Shown: in pieces, positions 23,382 through 37,700 of the stretch | Position numbering within the stretch: the stretch's first letter is position 1 | Layout of the letters: every line of letters begins with the position of its first letter | Assembly (NCBI GenBank): GCA_011316305.1 | Contig: SAUG01000071.1 | Coordinates: 248,001-312,000, forward strand | Direction: 5' to 3' | Length of the DNA stretch: 64,000 nucleotides | DNA from: Rusavskia elegans | Taxonomy: Eukaryota > Ascomycota > Lecanoromycetes > Teloschistales > Teloschistaceae | Made by a program: the position numbers and the translations under genes | The notes under the pieces: model-generated | What the model was told of the DNA's origin: nothing | The model's input: only the letters and a program-made list of their open reading frames with translations | The model's database searches: none

Positions 23382-26300
23382 ATCTAAATTAGTTCGGCGG
23401 GGCCTAGCTCGTCTAAAGAAACCCTTTCTAGAAATACCTATTAGTAAAAGTAAAGATAACGGGATATTAATCGTACCCGGTAGCCGTTATTACCGAGCCA
23501 AGAGGAAGATATTAGTCGATTGTAAAAAGTCTATCTATTATATTAGTACAGGTTAACTAAATATAGATTTAAATAGTTACTATAATCGTAAATATAAGTT
23601 TATAGAATATATAGAGCGTCTACTTCCGCCCGGATTCTATATTGTCGTATCTATTTTAGATAGCCTACTATTTCGTATCTTTATTATATAGATATATCTA
23701 AGTTTTAATAATAACGTATACAGTTTTTTCTATATTCCGAGGATTACGCGGGTCTATTATCGTCGGAAATAGTAATAGGCTGGTAAAATAACAGATACTA
23801 AAGTTTAAAGTTATCTCTGCCGGTTAGCTATATAGGAATCAGTTCTTCTATAGAGTTTATAGAAGCTGCCCGGAAAAGTATTTAACTATAGACTGAATAT
23901 AGCTATTATCGACGCCTTTTTTTTTAAGATATTTACCGTTCCGCTCTAGTCCGAAAGTATTTAGGAATAAACGTTCTAAAAAGTATTATAAATAATACGA
24001 ATTAAAATAGACTACCAGATTTTACTACTGCGAATTTATAGCTACGTATACGTTCCTGCGGTTATATCTCTATTTAATCTAGATATAATAGCTATAGTAA
24101 TAAAATATTAAGTTAAAGAAGACGTCGAACGACTAAAGGGACTTTTTTATAAATACTACGCGTATTATCTTGGCGCTAAACCTATAGAATCGCCTTACTT
24201 TTTCTCGTCGACTTTATATCGTACGATATCAGAATCGTAGCTTTAATATATAAATTTATAAGCAAGATAACAGAATATATAAAAGAAGCGGCGATAGTAA
24301 TAGAAATCAGGAACTATTTATAGTAAACTGTATACTAATATCTAAACCGAACGCTAATCCGAAATTTATAGAATTAATATAAATAACCTATAGTCTCGGA
24401 AATAATAGTCTAATACCTTATATTTTAATTTTAATTAAATTTTACGATTTTACCGAAATTCTTTACCTAATTAGTAGTATTAATCTCGAGGTTGGTTTTC
24501 TTCGCTATAGTACGTTAGAATATCAGCTTCCGTAGCGGGTATAGAGATTTACCTATTCGTTAATCTTAGCTTTTAACTATCTATTATTCTAAATAAAACG
24601 GCTTTCGATAGATTATATATCTTATACCGCGTTTTTAAGGCGAGCGGTATATCCGGCTATAATTTAAAGATTTATCTGGTAGTATTTGTCCTTTTATTTA
24701 CTAAAATTATAATATTCGATAGCCAAGTTCTTTATCTACTATTCTATACTACGGGTCGTTATTAAAGTATTTTCCGTATCCTTTTACTTTTACTCGTAGA
24801 ACAGGTTTAGCCTATCTAGCTTATTCTCGAACCTTAGGAGTACTACGGCTATAGCTTTCAGATTATTCGAGGTTTACTTAAACCGAAATTCCTCGACCCT
24901 TTCGAAGCTAGTCAGTTATTTCTCTATTTCTACGAAACGATAGGTTATTATTCTTTCGTATTCGTTAATAGCTTATAGGATCGTCTGGCTATCTAGCGCG
25001 GTATATTTCCGTTAAGGACTGGATTTATAATATACTAGGACCTAAGAATCTGAAACCGGTAATAGGATTAAAATATCTACGCGGCGAAACTTATATAAAC
25101 TACGAAGGACGTTCTAGAATACGTCCAAATCTATATATCTCGAATATCTATCCGGTCGGTTAGCGTTTCTATTGTTTCTAGTATTTCTATCGCCTCTAGA
25201 ATATCTAGTATTCGCTGTCGGTAGGGGGTAGAATTTAGGAGGTATAAAATCTTCGTTATTATCGTTAGTAAAAGCCTGGAAGAAAACGTGGTTAGTAAAA
25301 AAACCTAGCTAAATATCGATAGTAGTATATATACGGATAGCTTTCTAAATAGTGTAATATTTACTAGATTTTTATTATATATCTTCCCGTATACTATATA
25401 TAACTATTTTAAGACTTCGGAGCTGTTAAAGGGATTTTTCGATTTTATAAAAGCTTTAGTTGCCGAGTATATCTTCTTTTTATATTACTTATCGGTATTC
25501 TCTTTATAGGCGATATATTTCGTTTTAAAAAGTTCCGATATAGAGGTATTATTCCTACTTCTCGAACTATTAGTACCGCTGTCGTTATCGATCGATTCTA
25601 TAACGGAATAGAATTTATTTAGATAAGTAGAAAGTATTTATTTAGAGAAATAAAAAGGATTTATCTAGATAGAATATAAGAAAGGTGGTTAGATTCTAAA
25701 GATAGGTCTTATCCGTCTTCTATAATCCGATAGCGAGAAGGAATTATAAAATATAGAGAACAGTCTTTATAGGTACGGAGTTTAGTAAAAGGTAAAACGC
25801 GACCGGTAGGATCCGTTTTAATTCAATTCGATCCTAAAAAAGAGATACGCTACTATACTAGGCCGTTAGCGTTATATATAATCGCTTTTCTAGATATAAT
25901 CTATTTTTTTCCTATTTAACGCGTCGTTACCTTTATCTTTATCTCTTAATAATAAGGCCGCTAAAGCGAGCTATAGGTAATTCGACTAAAGTTACTATAT
26001 TAGATCCCGATCTTAGTAGATATATATAGAAACGAGGGATAGTATCCGATATATAGTAAAAGATAGAACGAAAAGCTCGTAAAGTAATTCTCGCTTTATT
26101 AACTAGTCTAGGGTACTTTATACTAATAAATTCTAGCTCGATACTTTACCTAATTTCAGATATTCTTTATCTAGCGATCTAGTCTATCTACTTTTACCGG
26201 GACCTTTAACGAATATTTAAACGGTCTACGAACTAACGCGGATAAGGAAAAACCCGATAATTAAAACCGATTAAATGAATAACTTCGAAGTGTCTGATAA

Positions 26301-26392
26301 TCCTTTTACGACAGCCGTTACCGAGAAAATAAATAATAGCGGTAACGATAACCTTACTATATATCGTTTATAAGATTTGGTTACCGTTAGAC

Positions 26393-26400
26393 GTCGAGAT
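26393..26400 (+). repeat. Left 8-bp target-site duplication of hAT
   Basis: GTCGAGAT directly before the terminal inverted repeat; identical copy at 31735-31742. An 8-bp duplication is diagnostic for hAT insertion. Confidence 0.9.
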
Positions 26401-29400
26401 TAGACTGGCCGATTCGGGTCGGGTTCCCGTCGAACCGTCGGGTACCCGACCCGGTCTTAGTAACCCGACCCGGGTTCGATCTACTAAACGGTCGGGTCGG
26501 GTTATAGATTTTAACTCGAAAACCCGATCCGAAAATCTAATCCGACTCGATTTATAATTATATTCGATAGTTAAATACGAAAGTAATTATAGATAATATG
26601 AAACGATAATATATTCTATTTAATATTAGTTTATATAATAGTTACCTATAAATATTAACTTATATATCGATACTATATAAATAATATTATTTTTCTCTAA
26701 ATAATTTTATAGACGTATATCTTTTTTCTAGAACTTTTAATCTTTTAGAATTTATTATTAACTAGTTATTATTACGTTCCGGGCTATACTTCTAGATTTT
26801 ATATTAACTCTTTAATAAACCAGGCGTCCTTTTACTAAATAGTAATATACTTAGTATAGATTATAGCTAGTTAATAATTTATAAAAAATAAATATAGTCG
26901 GATATATATAGTAATATAGTAAGATAATATATTTACTTATTAGGAAAGTAACTATATATATCTTTATTATATTCTATAGAACTACTAACGCTATACTTTA
27001 TATTTTATCGATCCTCCTATTTATATATACGGCAGCGACGTCGGTAAGAATTTCGCGATATAATCTAGCGAAAGATACTTTAAAAATAAAAAGTTCGAAA
27101 CTCTTTTAATATTTACGGATTTCTCGAAATATAATAGTTTCCGGCTTCTATTTATATTTCTTTCGATAGATTATTAGCTAGACTATTTAGAATATATTAC
27201 TCTAGAGTATTACTAGTACTATAACGCTATAAAATTTCTTTTTACTTTTCTTTTTACTTTTCCTAATTCTATTTCCTCGAGTCTTCGTTATATTTCTATA
27301 AATCGAAATTAATTTCTTACCTAGAATAGTTTTAGCGTTAATATACGATAAATTATATTACTTTAATATATTACTTCTATTTAGATTCGAACGTACTATA
27401 TATTACGCTATAATAAATAAAAAGAATAAAAGATTAATAATAAAAAAAAGTATAATATAATATAGTATATAGTATATTAATATTTTATTATAGTAGTTAA
27501 TTATTAAAAAATAGAAAATTAGAAGTAAGGTAAAAGTAATCGTCGGCTATACTACGGCTAGAAGGTTAAAATTTTAAATAAGCCCGTCTACTTCTATAAA
27601 CTTCTAGTATATTCTACTACTATAATATATAGAGCCTTTAAATAGTTTTCTAGTAACTAATTATATTATTCTATTATATTATTTAGTATACTATCTACTA
27701 TATCTAAATTAAAATTACTATCTATAAAATCTAAATTAGTTATAAGCCGTAAACGCGGTAAAAAGTAGTCTAATACTAAATATAAATTCTATAAAAAATA
27801 GAATACAGACCGTATTATAATATATAAATACTTTAAAAAATTTAAAGAAATAAATTTCTAGAAAAGCGTAGATATAGGAACGAGGGCCCTATTAGAATAG
27901 AACGCTAGAAATTAAAAAATAAACTATAGAATCGAGAAAGGGATCTATAATACTATAATAAAGTAATATATACTATACTAAATATTAATCTATATATAGT
28001 ATTATACTATATAAACGATCTACGTACTAAAGCTTTTATAGAAGCTATAGAAAAAACGATAACTATTAAATAAATAAAATAGGAATAGAGCGAAGTAATA
28101 TATTAAAATAATATATCGAGTATAAATAGAGCTATCTAGTATAGGAATAATTATTTTTAATATTTTTTCTAGTCTAATATAGTTATTAATAGTCCGGATA
28201 GAATAATTTTAACGAAGTATATAGTTCTAATTATTAACTTTACTTAGTAATAGATTATTTATTATATCGGCTTCTAAAAACTTTAGTCTGCTAGAACTCT
28301 AGATCTTTTAAAAGAATAGACGGCGTTTACTAAAGAATTTAGTTATAGCGGGAATACGGCTAATAAATATATTAAATCTTTCTATAGAAAAGAGGAAAAA
28401 AATAGTAATAATATTATTAAAATTAACGAAAAGGATTAAATAATAGGGATATATTCTTTTATATAAAATAATATAAAATTTAGAAATAATAAGAATTCAA
28501 TTAGAAGTATTAATTTTAATAGTTAGGATAAAGATATAGATAAAGATATAGATAAAGATAAAGATAAAAATAAAAATAAGAATAAAAATAAAGATAAAGA
28601 TAAAGATAAAAATAAAAATATAGAAAGGAGTATTAAACTATCTAAATAGTTATATAAATCGAAGAGTAATAGTCTAGATATAATATATTATCTATATATA
28701 TTACTATACTGATATTAAATAAAAAGTATACTAGAATAATCTATCTAATATACTTTTAAAATCTTTTTTAAATAGATACCTTTTTAGAAATATAGCGCTA
28801 TTCTCTATCTCTACCCGATTAAATATATTTTATAGTTTTTCTAATATTTCGTCAGAATTTAAATCTATAATATAATTATAGTATTTAATTATTATCGTCT
28901 ATTTTATATACTATAGAATTATTTAGGTTCGATCCTATTAATAAACTCTTCTAGCGAAACTAAAAGTCCGTTTAATCCCGACCGAGGATATTAGATAGAA
29001 AAAAATATCGCGAGCTATCTATACTAATTTTAGAAAGTTTGAAGTATTATTTTTCTAAAATATCTAGTTTAGATTATCTTCGGTAATATTAGCGCGAAGA
29101 TATCGATTAGTTTCGGAAGCAGATATTTAAAAATACTAAAACTATCGAAGAAGATTATTTAAAATAGTTATAGCAGGCTATCAACTAGTTAGTATACTTA
29201 TAATATATTACTATTATATATTATTTTATTTTCTTTTCTATAGCGGGTTCTATAATTTAGTAGATTAATAAAAGCCCTATAGTATTTATTAAAGTACTCT
29301 TTAAACTCGTCCCGATATTTATTTATATACCCCGAATATTTTTCTATATCTTTTTCCTATTTATCGGTATTCTAATTTCGATAAAAGCTAAACTTTATTA

Positions 29401-31734
29401 TAGAATTAAAAATATTCGTAAAATTATATATTAGTCCTCCTTTATTATTAGTATAAAAATAATATTTAGTAAATTTAGTAAAAGTCTTTTCGTAAGCTAT
29501 TAGTACTATCGCCTTTTAAAAATAATTTAAAGTTTCTATAATTTTTTATACTTTAGTAAAATAATCGTAAAGCGTACTATAAAGTCGATATACTAGATAA
29601 ATTCTAATATCTATAGTTCGCGAAACTATTAAAGTAATTTGATAGAATAGCTATAGTATACTACCTATAAGAAAAAGAGATTACTATTTATCTATATTAA
29701 AAGTAATTTCTTATATTTATAGATTTTATAAATTCTTTTTAAAGAATTTATTAATAGTTTAGTAAAGTAGATATACCCTATAAATTATAAAATAAATCGA
29801 ATTCTATCGAATATAAATATTTTAAATAAGGTTCCTAGTATAGGAATCAGGGTCGGCCCTATCCTAAAGTTTTTTAAAGCGAAGCTTATATTAAAAAAAA
29901 GTACCGGAATAGATAGTAATAGCGTATATCTAAAAATACTATTAGTATAAAAATTATTTAATTTATATTATCTATATATATTATCTTTTTTATAATATTT
30001 AATAGGCCGGTACTAATAGCCGTAATTTACTTATTATCTAGCTAATAGATAAAGCTATCGCCTAATATTTATAATCTAATAGCTTTAATAAAATCTTAAA
30101 CTATTAGATTAACTATATAAATTAGATAAAATAGCAAGTTTTATAATCGATTCTATCGACTATTAAATCGATTAAAAATATTTTTAAACTCTTTTTTTAA
30201 TATTAAGTTAGAGCTAGTATTATCGGTAATAATATCTAAAAGCTACTATTTAAACTAGGAAAACTCTAAAAGTATTAATAGCTTTTAGTATAATAAACGG
30301 TCGGAGTAATTTATAGGTAGAGATATAAATTTAAATAGATATTTCTAAAGTTAAAACTATATATTAATCTAATATATAAATATTTCTAAATATACGATCT
30401 TTTATAGATTTAACTAGATATCTAATATAAATAAAATACATTCTATAGTTTTTAAATTAGATTTAATTCTATTACGGATAGTTTTAAAATTATTAAAAAT
30501 TATTATTAAAAGTTATATACGTTTAAATAGCTATATATCTAGACGAAATATTGATAATAGTTTCCTAAAATTCGCGTTTTTAATAGTCCGGACTAGTAGA
30601 TTTAGATCTAAGAAAGTTTTATATAGGTATTTATTCTAGATATTTTAGTCGAAAGTAGAATCTAGTTTAATATAGCTTTTTTTCTATTATTAAATAAATA
30701 AGCTTAATATTACTATTTACTATTTACGTAAATAAGTATTATTTTAATAATAGACCAGGAATTACGTCGCTTAGATTTATAATAACTATTAGTTAAATAA
30801 TATTTCTTTATAGTAGATATATTTAAAGAACTAGAGGCTATAAAATAGTCGAAAACTTTAGAATAATATTTATATATAATTTTAGGTAGACTATTTATTA
30901 TTAAAACTATCTAGTAGAATTTATTCTACTAAAGCGACTATCTTTATATTAAAACCTTTTTTATCTATAGGGAATCGGCTATTTTCTTTCGAATCCTATC
31001 TTTAATATCTATAGCGACAGGAATACTAGACTACTATTATTAGAAATCTTAATAGTAATCTTTATCCTATTAAATAAATTTATTATTATTTTAAAATACT
31101 AGTTCTAGATAGTTAGCTCGAATTTTATCTACTATATCTTTAATAATCTATTATTACTTTCTATATAAATAATTAAATTTAGCCGGGGTTCCGATTATAG
31201 ATCGGCTTAAAAGCTAGTTTATAGATTAACTAGGATAGATATTATTTAACGAAGATCTAGTAGAAAGACTTTCGCTAGCCGTATCGGTCTAGAAAATAAA
31301 AAGGCGAGGATTAATATTTTTATTAAATATTTTATATTACGTTTCTATAATAGTAATATAGAAGGATAATATAGATATATAGATATTAATTAATAATATA
31401 AATAGTATTAATTATTTAATAGATAATAATAAATAGTATATATTAATATTAGAAATACCTAAAATCTTTAATATAGTATTAAAAAAAATAGGATTTATAG
31501 ATAGTATAATATAAGAAAAAAATTATATTTTAATACTAGAATTATATTTTTATTCGCGATTTTAGTATTTTAGCGGGTCGAACCCGGGTACCCGACCCCG
31601 ATCCGGGTTCGAGTCGGATCGAACTATAGAAAAATCTAACCCGATTTAAATCGGGTTAGATTTAATTATAACCCGCCTCGGGTCGGATCGGATTAGTTAA
31701 TCTAGATTCGAAACCCGATCCGACGGCCAATCTA
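26401..31734. mobile_element. hAT-superfamily DNA transposon, 5334 bp, RIP-inactivated
   Basis: The element starts TAGACTGGCCG and ends CGGCCAATCTA, imperfect terminal inverted repeats (one transition in 11), flanked by an exact 8-bp duplication GTCGAGAT. Both subterminal zones (26411-26560 and about 31570-31720) are packed with CCCGAC/GTCGGG/GGGTTCG motifs in both orientations, the typical subterminal transposase-binding texture of hAT elements. The interior (about 26.6-31.55 kb) is the most AT-rich, CpA/TpG-poor part of the window. It presumably held a transposase gene, but RIP stops leave no open frame and I could not recognise the RNase H-like core or dimerisation region. The GC-rich ends remain readable because they hold few CpA sites. 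Confidence 0.9.
28519..28625 (+). repeat. (GATAAA)n-like microsatellite inside the hAT element
   Basis: About 100 bp of GATATA/GATAAA/AATAAA hexamers in tandem. It probably derives from a charged, low-complexity coding stretch or from simple expansion in RIP-altered DNA. Confidence 0.7.
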
Positions 31735-31742
31735 GTCGAGAT
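31735..31742 (+). repeat. Right 8-bp target-site duplication of hAT
   Basis: GTCGAGAT immediately after the right terminal inverted repeat, matching 26393-26400. Confidence 0.9.
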
Positions 31743-34700
31743 TGTTTAAAGTCTACTCGTATCGAATTATACGATAGAGTCTTGGTTAATAGAAGAAAAA
31801 GGATCTCTTAACCCGAAGGACGGCGATCGTTACCTTTTAATTCTTTTCTTCTATTAATCGATTTTATAGACCGTAGTTTAATACTAATTATCTAACGTTT
31901 AATAGGGGACCAGGTTTAGCTCCCGAAAATAGCGACAAGCCTATTATTAAAGCCAGAACTCGTTTTTATAGCTATTAAAACGGCGACTTTAACCCGACGA
32001 AAATATTCGGATCCAGCGACTAAGACTATAACGGTCGTCGGAAAGATAACTATTCCGGCAAATATTATCGCTAATTTATAACTAAATTAAATAGATTCCG
32101 TCGGATCGTTTCCTAGAAGTTAAAATAGAAATTTAATAGCCAGAAACTTTATATGGTTATTCGATCTAGTATCTACGATTAGCGGACGTTATCGTAATAT
32201 TCTTTATAGTATAATTATATCCGTTCAGAGTTTTATAGAGATATTTAATAGTATATTTATACTACTCGGGTCTATTTTTAGAATATTTTTCGCGCTGCTT
32301 ATCGTCTTACTAGTCGTATTACTACTCTAATTGATAGTCTGGACGTTAGAGAAATATGTTAACGTATTTAATTATATCGCTATAATAATTTGCCAGCGGA
32401 TATAATTATATCTTTTATACGCGTTAATATATAGTAAAGGTCCTTGGCTCGGTATATATATATTTCTATCTATCTATATACCTTTATTATAGCGGAAAGG
32501 ATTTACTACGGACTCTTCCTATATATATTCGGATATTGCTGCGATTAATAGAATTACAGACGTCTTTTTTCTTTTCGATTAATAAAGTAGATATATAGAA
32601 TTCAAGGACAGTTTTCTAGAACTTCGAAACGAAATCCCGATTCTAGAAGAAAGGAAAGATAAACTTGCGAATAATACCAATAGTTTCTATTCCTTCCTAT
32701 TAAAGATATCCGAATTTTTACCGGGTAATTATAATTATATTAATACTTTTACTAAATCGGTCCTATATAACGCCGAGACGATACGGTAAAAGATTATAGT
32801 CGCTCTAATAACTACCGATTTATAAAAGCTTTTATTAGAATAGAAACGAATTAACGAAAAGGTATAGAATTTCGCTAAAAACTAGATAAAGAAATATTAG
32901 TTCTTTACGATACCTAGAAATTCTTTAGCTACTAAAATTATCGACTACCGCTAAAAGAATTCTAAGACGTACCGTATTCTAGAAAACGCTTTAACTAAGA
33001 CCGAAGAAGCCAGATAAGATTTTATTAAAAAATAGCCGCTATCGGTACGCTTTAGACGGTGGTTCCGGCTTTTAAAGTTTAATCCCTTCGAACTATACGA
33101 CTATAATCGAGCTATTAAGCTTTTAACTAAATAGATAGCTAATACCAAACCTGGCGGTTTTCTAGAAACTATTCTAAACCTTTTATAAAATAACGTTACG
33201 AATATTAATATAGATTTTAATACTTTTATAATAACCAGGTTTACCGCGGATTTTATATTCGAGATAGATTCAAGAAGGTTACGTAAAGCGTAAAACTGAT
33301 TAGATAGCGTAGAATTTTACGTTCGAGGCTTTAGCGACGGAGGATTTAAGAAAGGTAATAGAAAAAGCGATTCGTTAGTTTCCGGGATCTAGCTTCTTTT
33401 AACTGCGTTTAGAGTTAATAATTTCGAGTATTTTAAAGTCGAGTAATTTATTAATAGGTCTCTATATATTGATTTTTTTACTACTTTATATTACTAAACG
33501 ATATATAATAGTTAATAGTAGAGTTATTCTACTTCAGATTTCGAGGTATAAATTTTAGAGCAGCTAATAATTATAAAATAGGTATTTAATACTAGACTAA
33601 TAATATATTTTAATCCGACTGCAAATATTATAATAGATCTATATAGGGCGCGTCTTCTAATATATAAAAATCAGAACTAAAGTTTTCCGGAATAGAATCT
33701 ATCGCTAGTACTAAAAGAAAAATTAGAAGTCTAAATATCTAATAGAAATACTAAGGCTATTATTACTACTACGGAATATAAAATAAAGCTACGACTATCC
33801 TCGCTAGATATTTATAAATTTCTTCGATTACTATATATTGGAGTATAAATTATTAATAATTAGTTCGATACCTTTCTATTACCTTTTATATTATCTGTAG
33901 GTTGTATACGATAAAGTCTGGCGAAAGTAGGAACTGGTCTGTACGTAGTATATAATAGCAGTAGTATAATTTTCGTATATCTAGATAATAGCGGGAATTT
34001 CTAAACAGTATATTATATTAGATAACTGCCGTATTTATTATTCTAAAAGCTTTTAAAGAAGAATAGTACTATAATAATATAGTCTAACGATATCTACTGC
34101 GGCTTTACTTACTAGCTCGGATCGTAGCTAGGAAGAACCGGTATAATAGTTCGATAGGACGATAGTAAAAGCCTAAACTATACGTCAATAGTATTGACTA
34201 TCTATAATAAAGAGTTTATATAGTATTTCGAACGGTATTAGAGATACTAGAATAAAATAGGCACGAATAAACGGATAAAACCTCGGATCGCCTAAGAGAT
34301 TAATTTAATATAGATTAATATCTTGGCTTCGTAGAATTAGAGACTATATTACTAGTATCTAAATTTGAATCGATTCTACCGCCTTTATTTAAATATCTGG
34401 TATTAGAGCGGCGGATTTATCTAGAAGAGGCGAGCTACTATAGCGTAATAAAGTTTTATCGGATTTTCGGGTTTTAGAGGAAAAAGTAGTATTATATAGC
34501 GGAGCTAGCGTACTATTTCTAGGCGCTGTTAGCAGAAGATAGTACCGATCCGCCGTATCTGGCTAATATTACTAATAAATAGATATTTGGATATTTAGAT
34601 AGGGCGTAAAATATTATATAGATCTGGAAGTATAGGTTACGGCTGTAAAAAAACCTCGTCTACGATAGTTACCTCGTCGGGGATAATTTTCGGTTAGGCG

Positions 34701-37700
34701 AGATTTCCGCCGAGAAATATTTCTATAGCCGTTATATTTATTACTGCTATAACTATTACGTTTATCGCCGCTATAACTATTATATTCTTCGCTGCTACGA
34801 CTATAATATTCGCCGTCGCGTTTAGAAATATCGTAAGGTTTATAAGAAGTAGATATCTAAAAGCTTCTACGGACTGCCGCGTCGTCTCGATCGACCGATA
34901 AAGGCTTTAGAAATTGCCCTGGTCGAGATAGTATAGGACTTTATACTCCAGCTATTACCGCCGGGATTAAGGTCCTCTAATAAATAAAAGAGTATAGAAT
35001 AAACTTAGTACTTACGGGTATTTAATAGAATTGTAAAATAGGATACTAAAAATATAGGAGATATTTAATTTATAGAAAAAAGACGTTATCTATACCAGAC
35101 GGATTAAATTTAGAATTTCTATCCGTAAAATAGGGTAGAGATAGCGTTTTTCTAAGATATACTTCTTCTAATAGAGCCGGTAACTGGTCCTTCTATCCCG
35201 AAAAACGGGATTTAAACCGTTTTAGTCCGCAGCGGGATTCCTATATTCTATTACTATAATCTTTAGTACTCTGGCCGCCGTTTCGTAATAAATATAATAG
35301 ATCGAATTATAAAAGTTCGCTAATATTAGGATATAAATATCTAGATCGACTATCGTTCTAGATTTACTAGATCGTCTTTTAAAAAAAAGATACGAAGATT
35401 ACTGGTCCTATATAGTAAATAAATTAGTTATATATCGTATAAAATATAGCTAGTTCGAAGAAGTAACTATCCGTATCGACGCTTTTATAGTAGTAGTAAG
35501 AGATCTTTTTAGAAATCTAAGAGTTAGATTAAACGATTATACCGATCGGTTATAGCTCTAAAATTTAGAATAAACCAGCTAGTACTCTAAATATAAAAAA
35601 GTCTACTAAAATAATTAAAGATAGTAAGGAAAAGATTTTAGTCTAACGATCTACAGTACTAATAGTAGAGTTTTAAAGCTAATTTCGACGGCAAGAAATA
35701 TATAGCCGATTATTACTTCTAACGACAGCTGTAGGATAATTATATAGCGAAAGTTCTATAAACGAAAATAATTATTGGTTATAGTATATCTGACTTTTAA
35801 CGTATTATAGTCTTGGAAATCCGTTACTAATTATATTTAACGACCGATTCCCGTAATATACTAATAACAGCTATTATATTATTAAACGAAGCTATACTAA
35901 CGAGGATAACTCCTATAAAAGGCTATTAATAGCTAGATCTCGATTATTATACGTCGGTAAAGCTATAAAATAAATTCTTTCCTTTTTTTCTATATTTTCT
36001 CTCGTCGTACAATCTCCTTCTAATTACTGATACGAAAGAAGGCTTAATATAGTCCTCGAATATATCTCCTTTCGCCTGCTACGGGACCCTATTAAAAGCA
36101 AGCGAAAGGATAACTAGTATCCGTCTCTATCTATATTTATTCGTAGTATTCTATCGATTTTTATATCTAAATTTATACTACCGGTATATTACGCGCGATT
36201 AATACTTTAGTAGCAAATTAAAATCTATCTATTATCCTAGTCTATCGCGCTATCTTACGATTAGTATAGTATATTTTCTACCAGCGGTAGTAAAAATCAG
36301 GACTTCTTTTATTCTAATATAAAAACTTTAATTTAATAGTAAATAAACTACTGGTTCGATTTTTCGGAATCTTGATTTATACTATCTATAGTTAACTTTA
36401 ATTTCTTATTTAAAAGTGATTTTTTATATAATGTTATTAACCGGACCGGCTATATTAGTAGATACTTCTAGCGTATCGACTAGAAGAGAACCTCCTATAA
36501 CTTTATAGTTTTAATCGATACCTTTTTAAAGTTAAAAATCCAGAATCGATATTACATCGAATTTCGGCGGGGCTATATATTAGTATTTAAAATCTATTTT
36601 CGGACGTCTAGATGCCCGTTCTAATAGCTATTCGCTAATAAAATTTAATAGTATTTATATTTAGAAAACGACGTTAGATATAAATCAAACCGTATATTCG
36701 ATTTTATAACTTTTCTATTATAGAATACTAATTTTATTATTTCAGTCCTATTCTTAGCCGTTCCTACGACGAGGGCCTAATATCTAAAATAAGTTAAAGA
36801 GAACGTTACGTCGCTAACGGATACGCTAAAGCCGCGTAGCTACGAATAGTCGATATTAGATAAAGTTGCCCGTTACCGATAGTCAGGTAGTAAGATTTAG
36901 GATCGGATTAAAACCCGATTTTAAATTAAACTATTTAGCTATTAGGTAGTATTCTACGTCGTAAAAGACGGTAAAACTTTTTATTTTACTATCCTAAGCG
37001 CCAGCTCCTATAGACGAGGTAGCTAGTATTTAGTAGGAACCAACCGCGATAACCTGCTAAAATATTCGATAAAGCCGCCGCGTTCTCTTATAGTACTTAC
37101 CTATCCTTTTCGGAAATACTACTAGTTATCGACCGATTTTCTAACGGCTGTAGGGCGGAATTCGGGAGGGTTAGTCGGATACTAAATCGTTATTACGTAT
37201 TTATTTCGTAGTATTCTATGTCGCGGAAGATAGAAAAACTAATTATCTTTTTAGCTCGAGCGCTAGCTTTCCCGAAGCTAGGTCTTTATTATAGTTTTAA
37301 ATATAGAGATTTGTAGCGAGTTCGTTCGTAAAAAGGCCTCTTTCGGGTACTATTCTATTTTCAAACCCTAAATTTACTTATTAATAGACGTTAAAGAATC
37401 GTATACCCGAAAAAGATAGAAGGTAGAAAATATACGATACTATAATATAATAAATTAGGGCTTAGCTCTAATTAATTAAATTTTGCCGTAACTTTCCTTT
37501 ATATAATATATCCCGTATATAAGAAACTATATTCTAGAGTATTAAAATCGAGTAAAAGCCGCCGTACTATAGTAACTATATTTACTAGTAAGTCTGTACT
37601 ATCGTAGTAATAGATAAAATACTTACTTCCTATTAAATAAATCTAAAAAACCTTTATCTAGAATTTTAGAACCAAATTTAGCTTATATTTTCTAGTACAC

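Larger units (their letters stand above)
26275..33420 (+). pseudogene. RIP-decayed reading frame interrupted by the hAT element
   Basis: An ATG at 26275 begins a frame (MNNFEVSDNPFTTAVTEK...) that runs to the hAT insertion site. If the element (26401-31734) and one copy of the 8-bp duplication are ignored, the same frame continues from 31735 to roughly 33.4 kb, broken only by TAA/TAG codons explicable by RIP of CAA, CAG or TGG. The downstream part has a strongly hydrophobic stretch (about 32240-32490, several possible membrane segments), then a charged helical region rich in Lys, Glu and Leu (about 32560-33060). That organisation looks like a fungal membrane protein rather than a transposase, but I do not recognise a family. 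Further open-looking stretches follow at about 34.2-34.9 kb. Confidence 0.4.

Noticed and set aside
33600..34080. Possible piggyBac-like transposase segment (IYKFLRLLYIGV)
   Set aside because: The resemblance is a single short hydrophobic motif in heavily mutated DNA. No DDD core or TTAA-bounded ends were identified.
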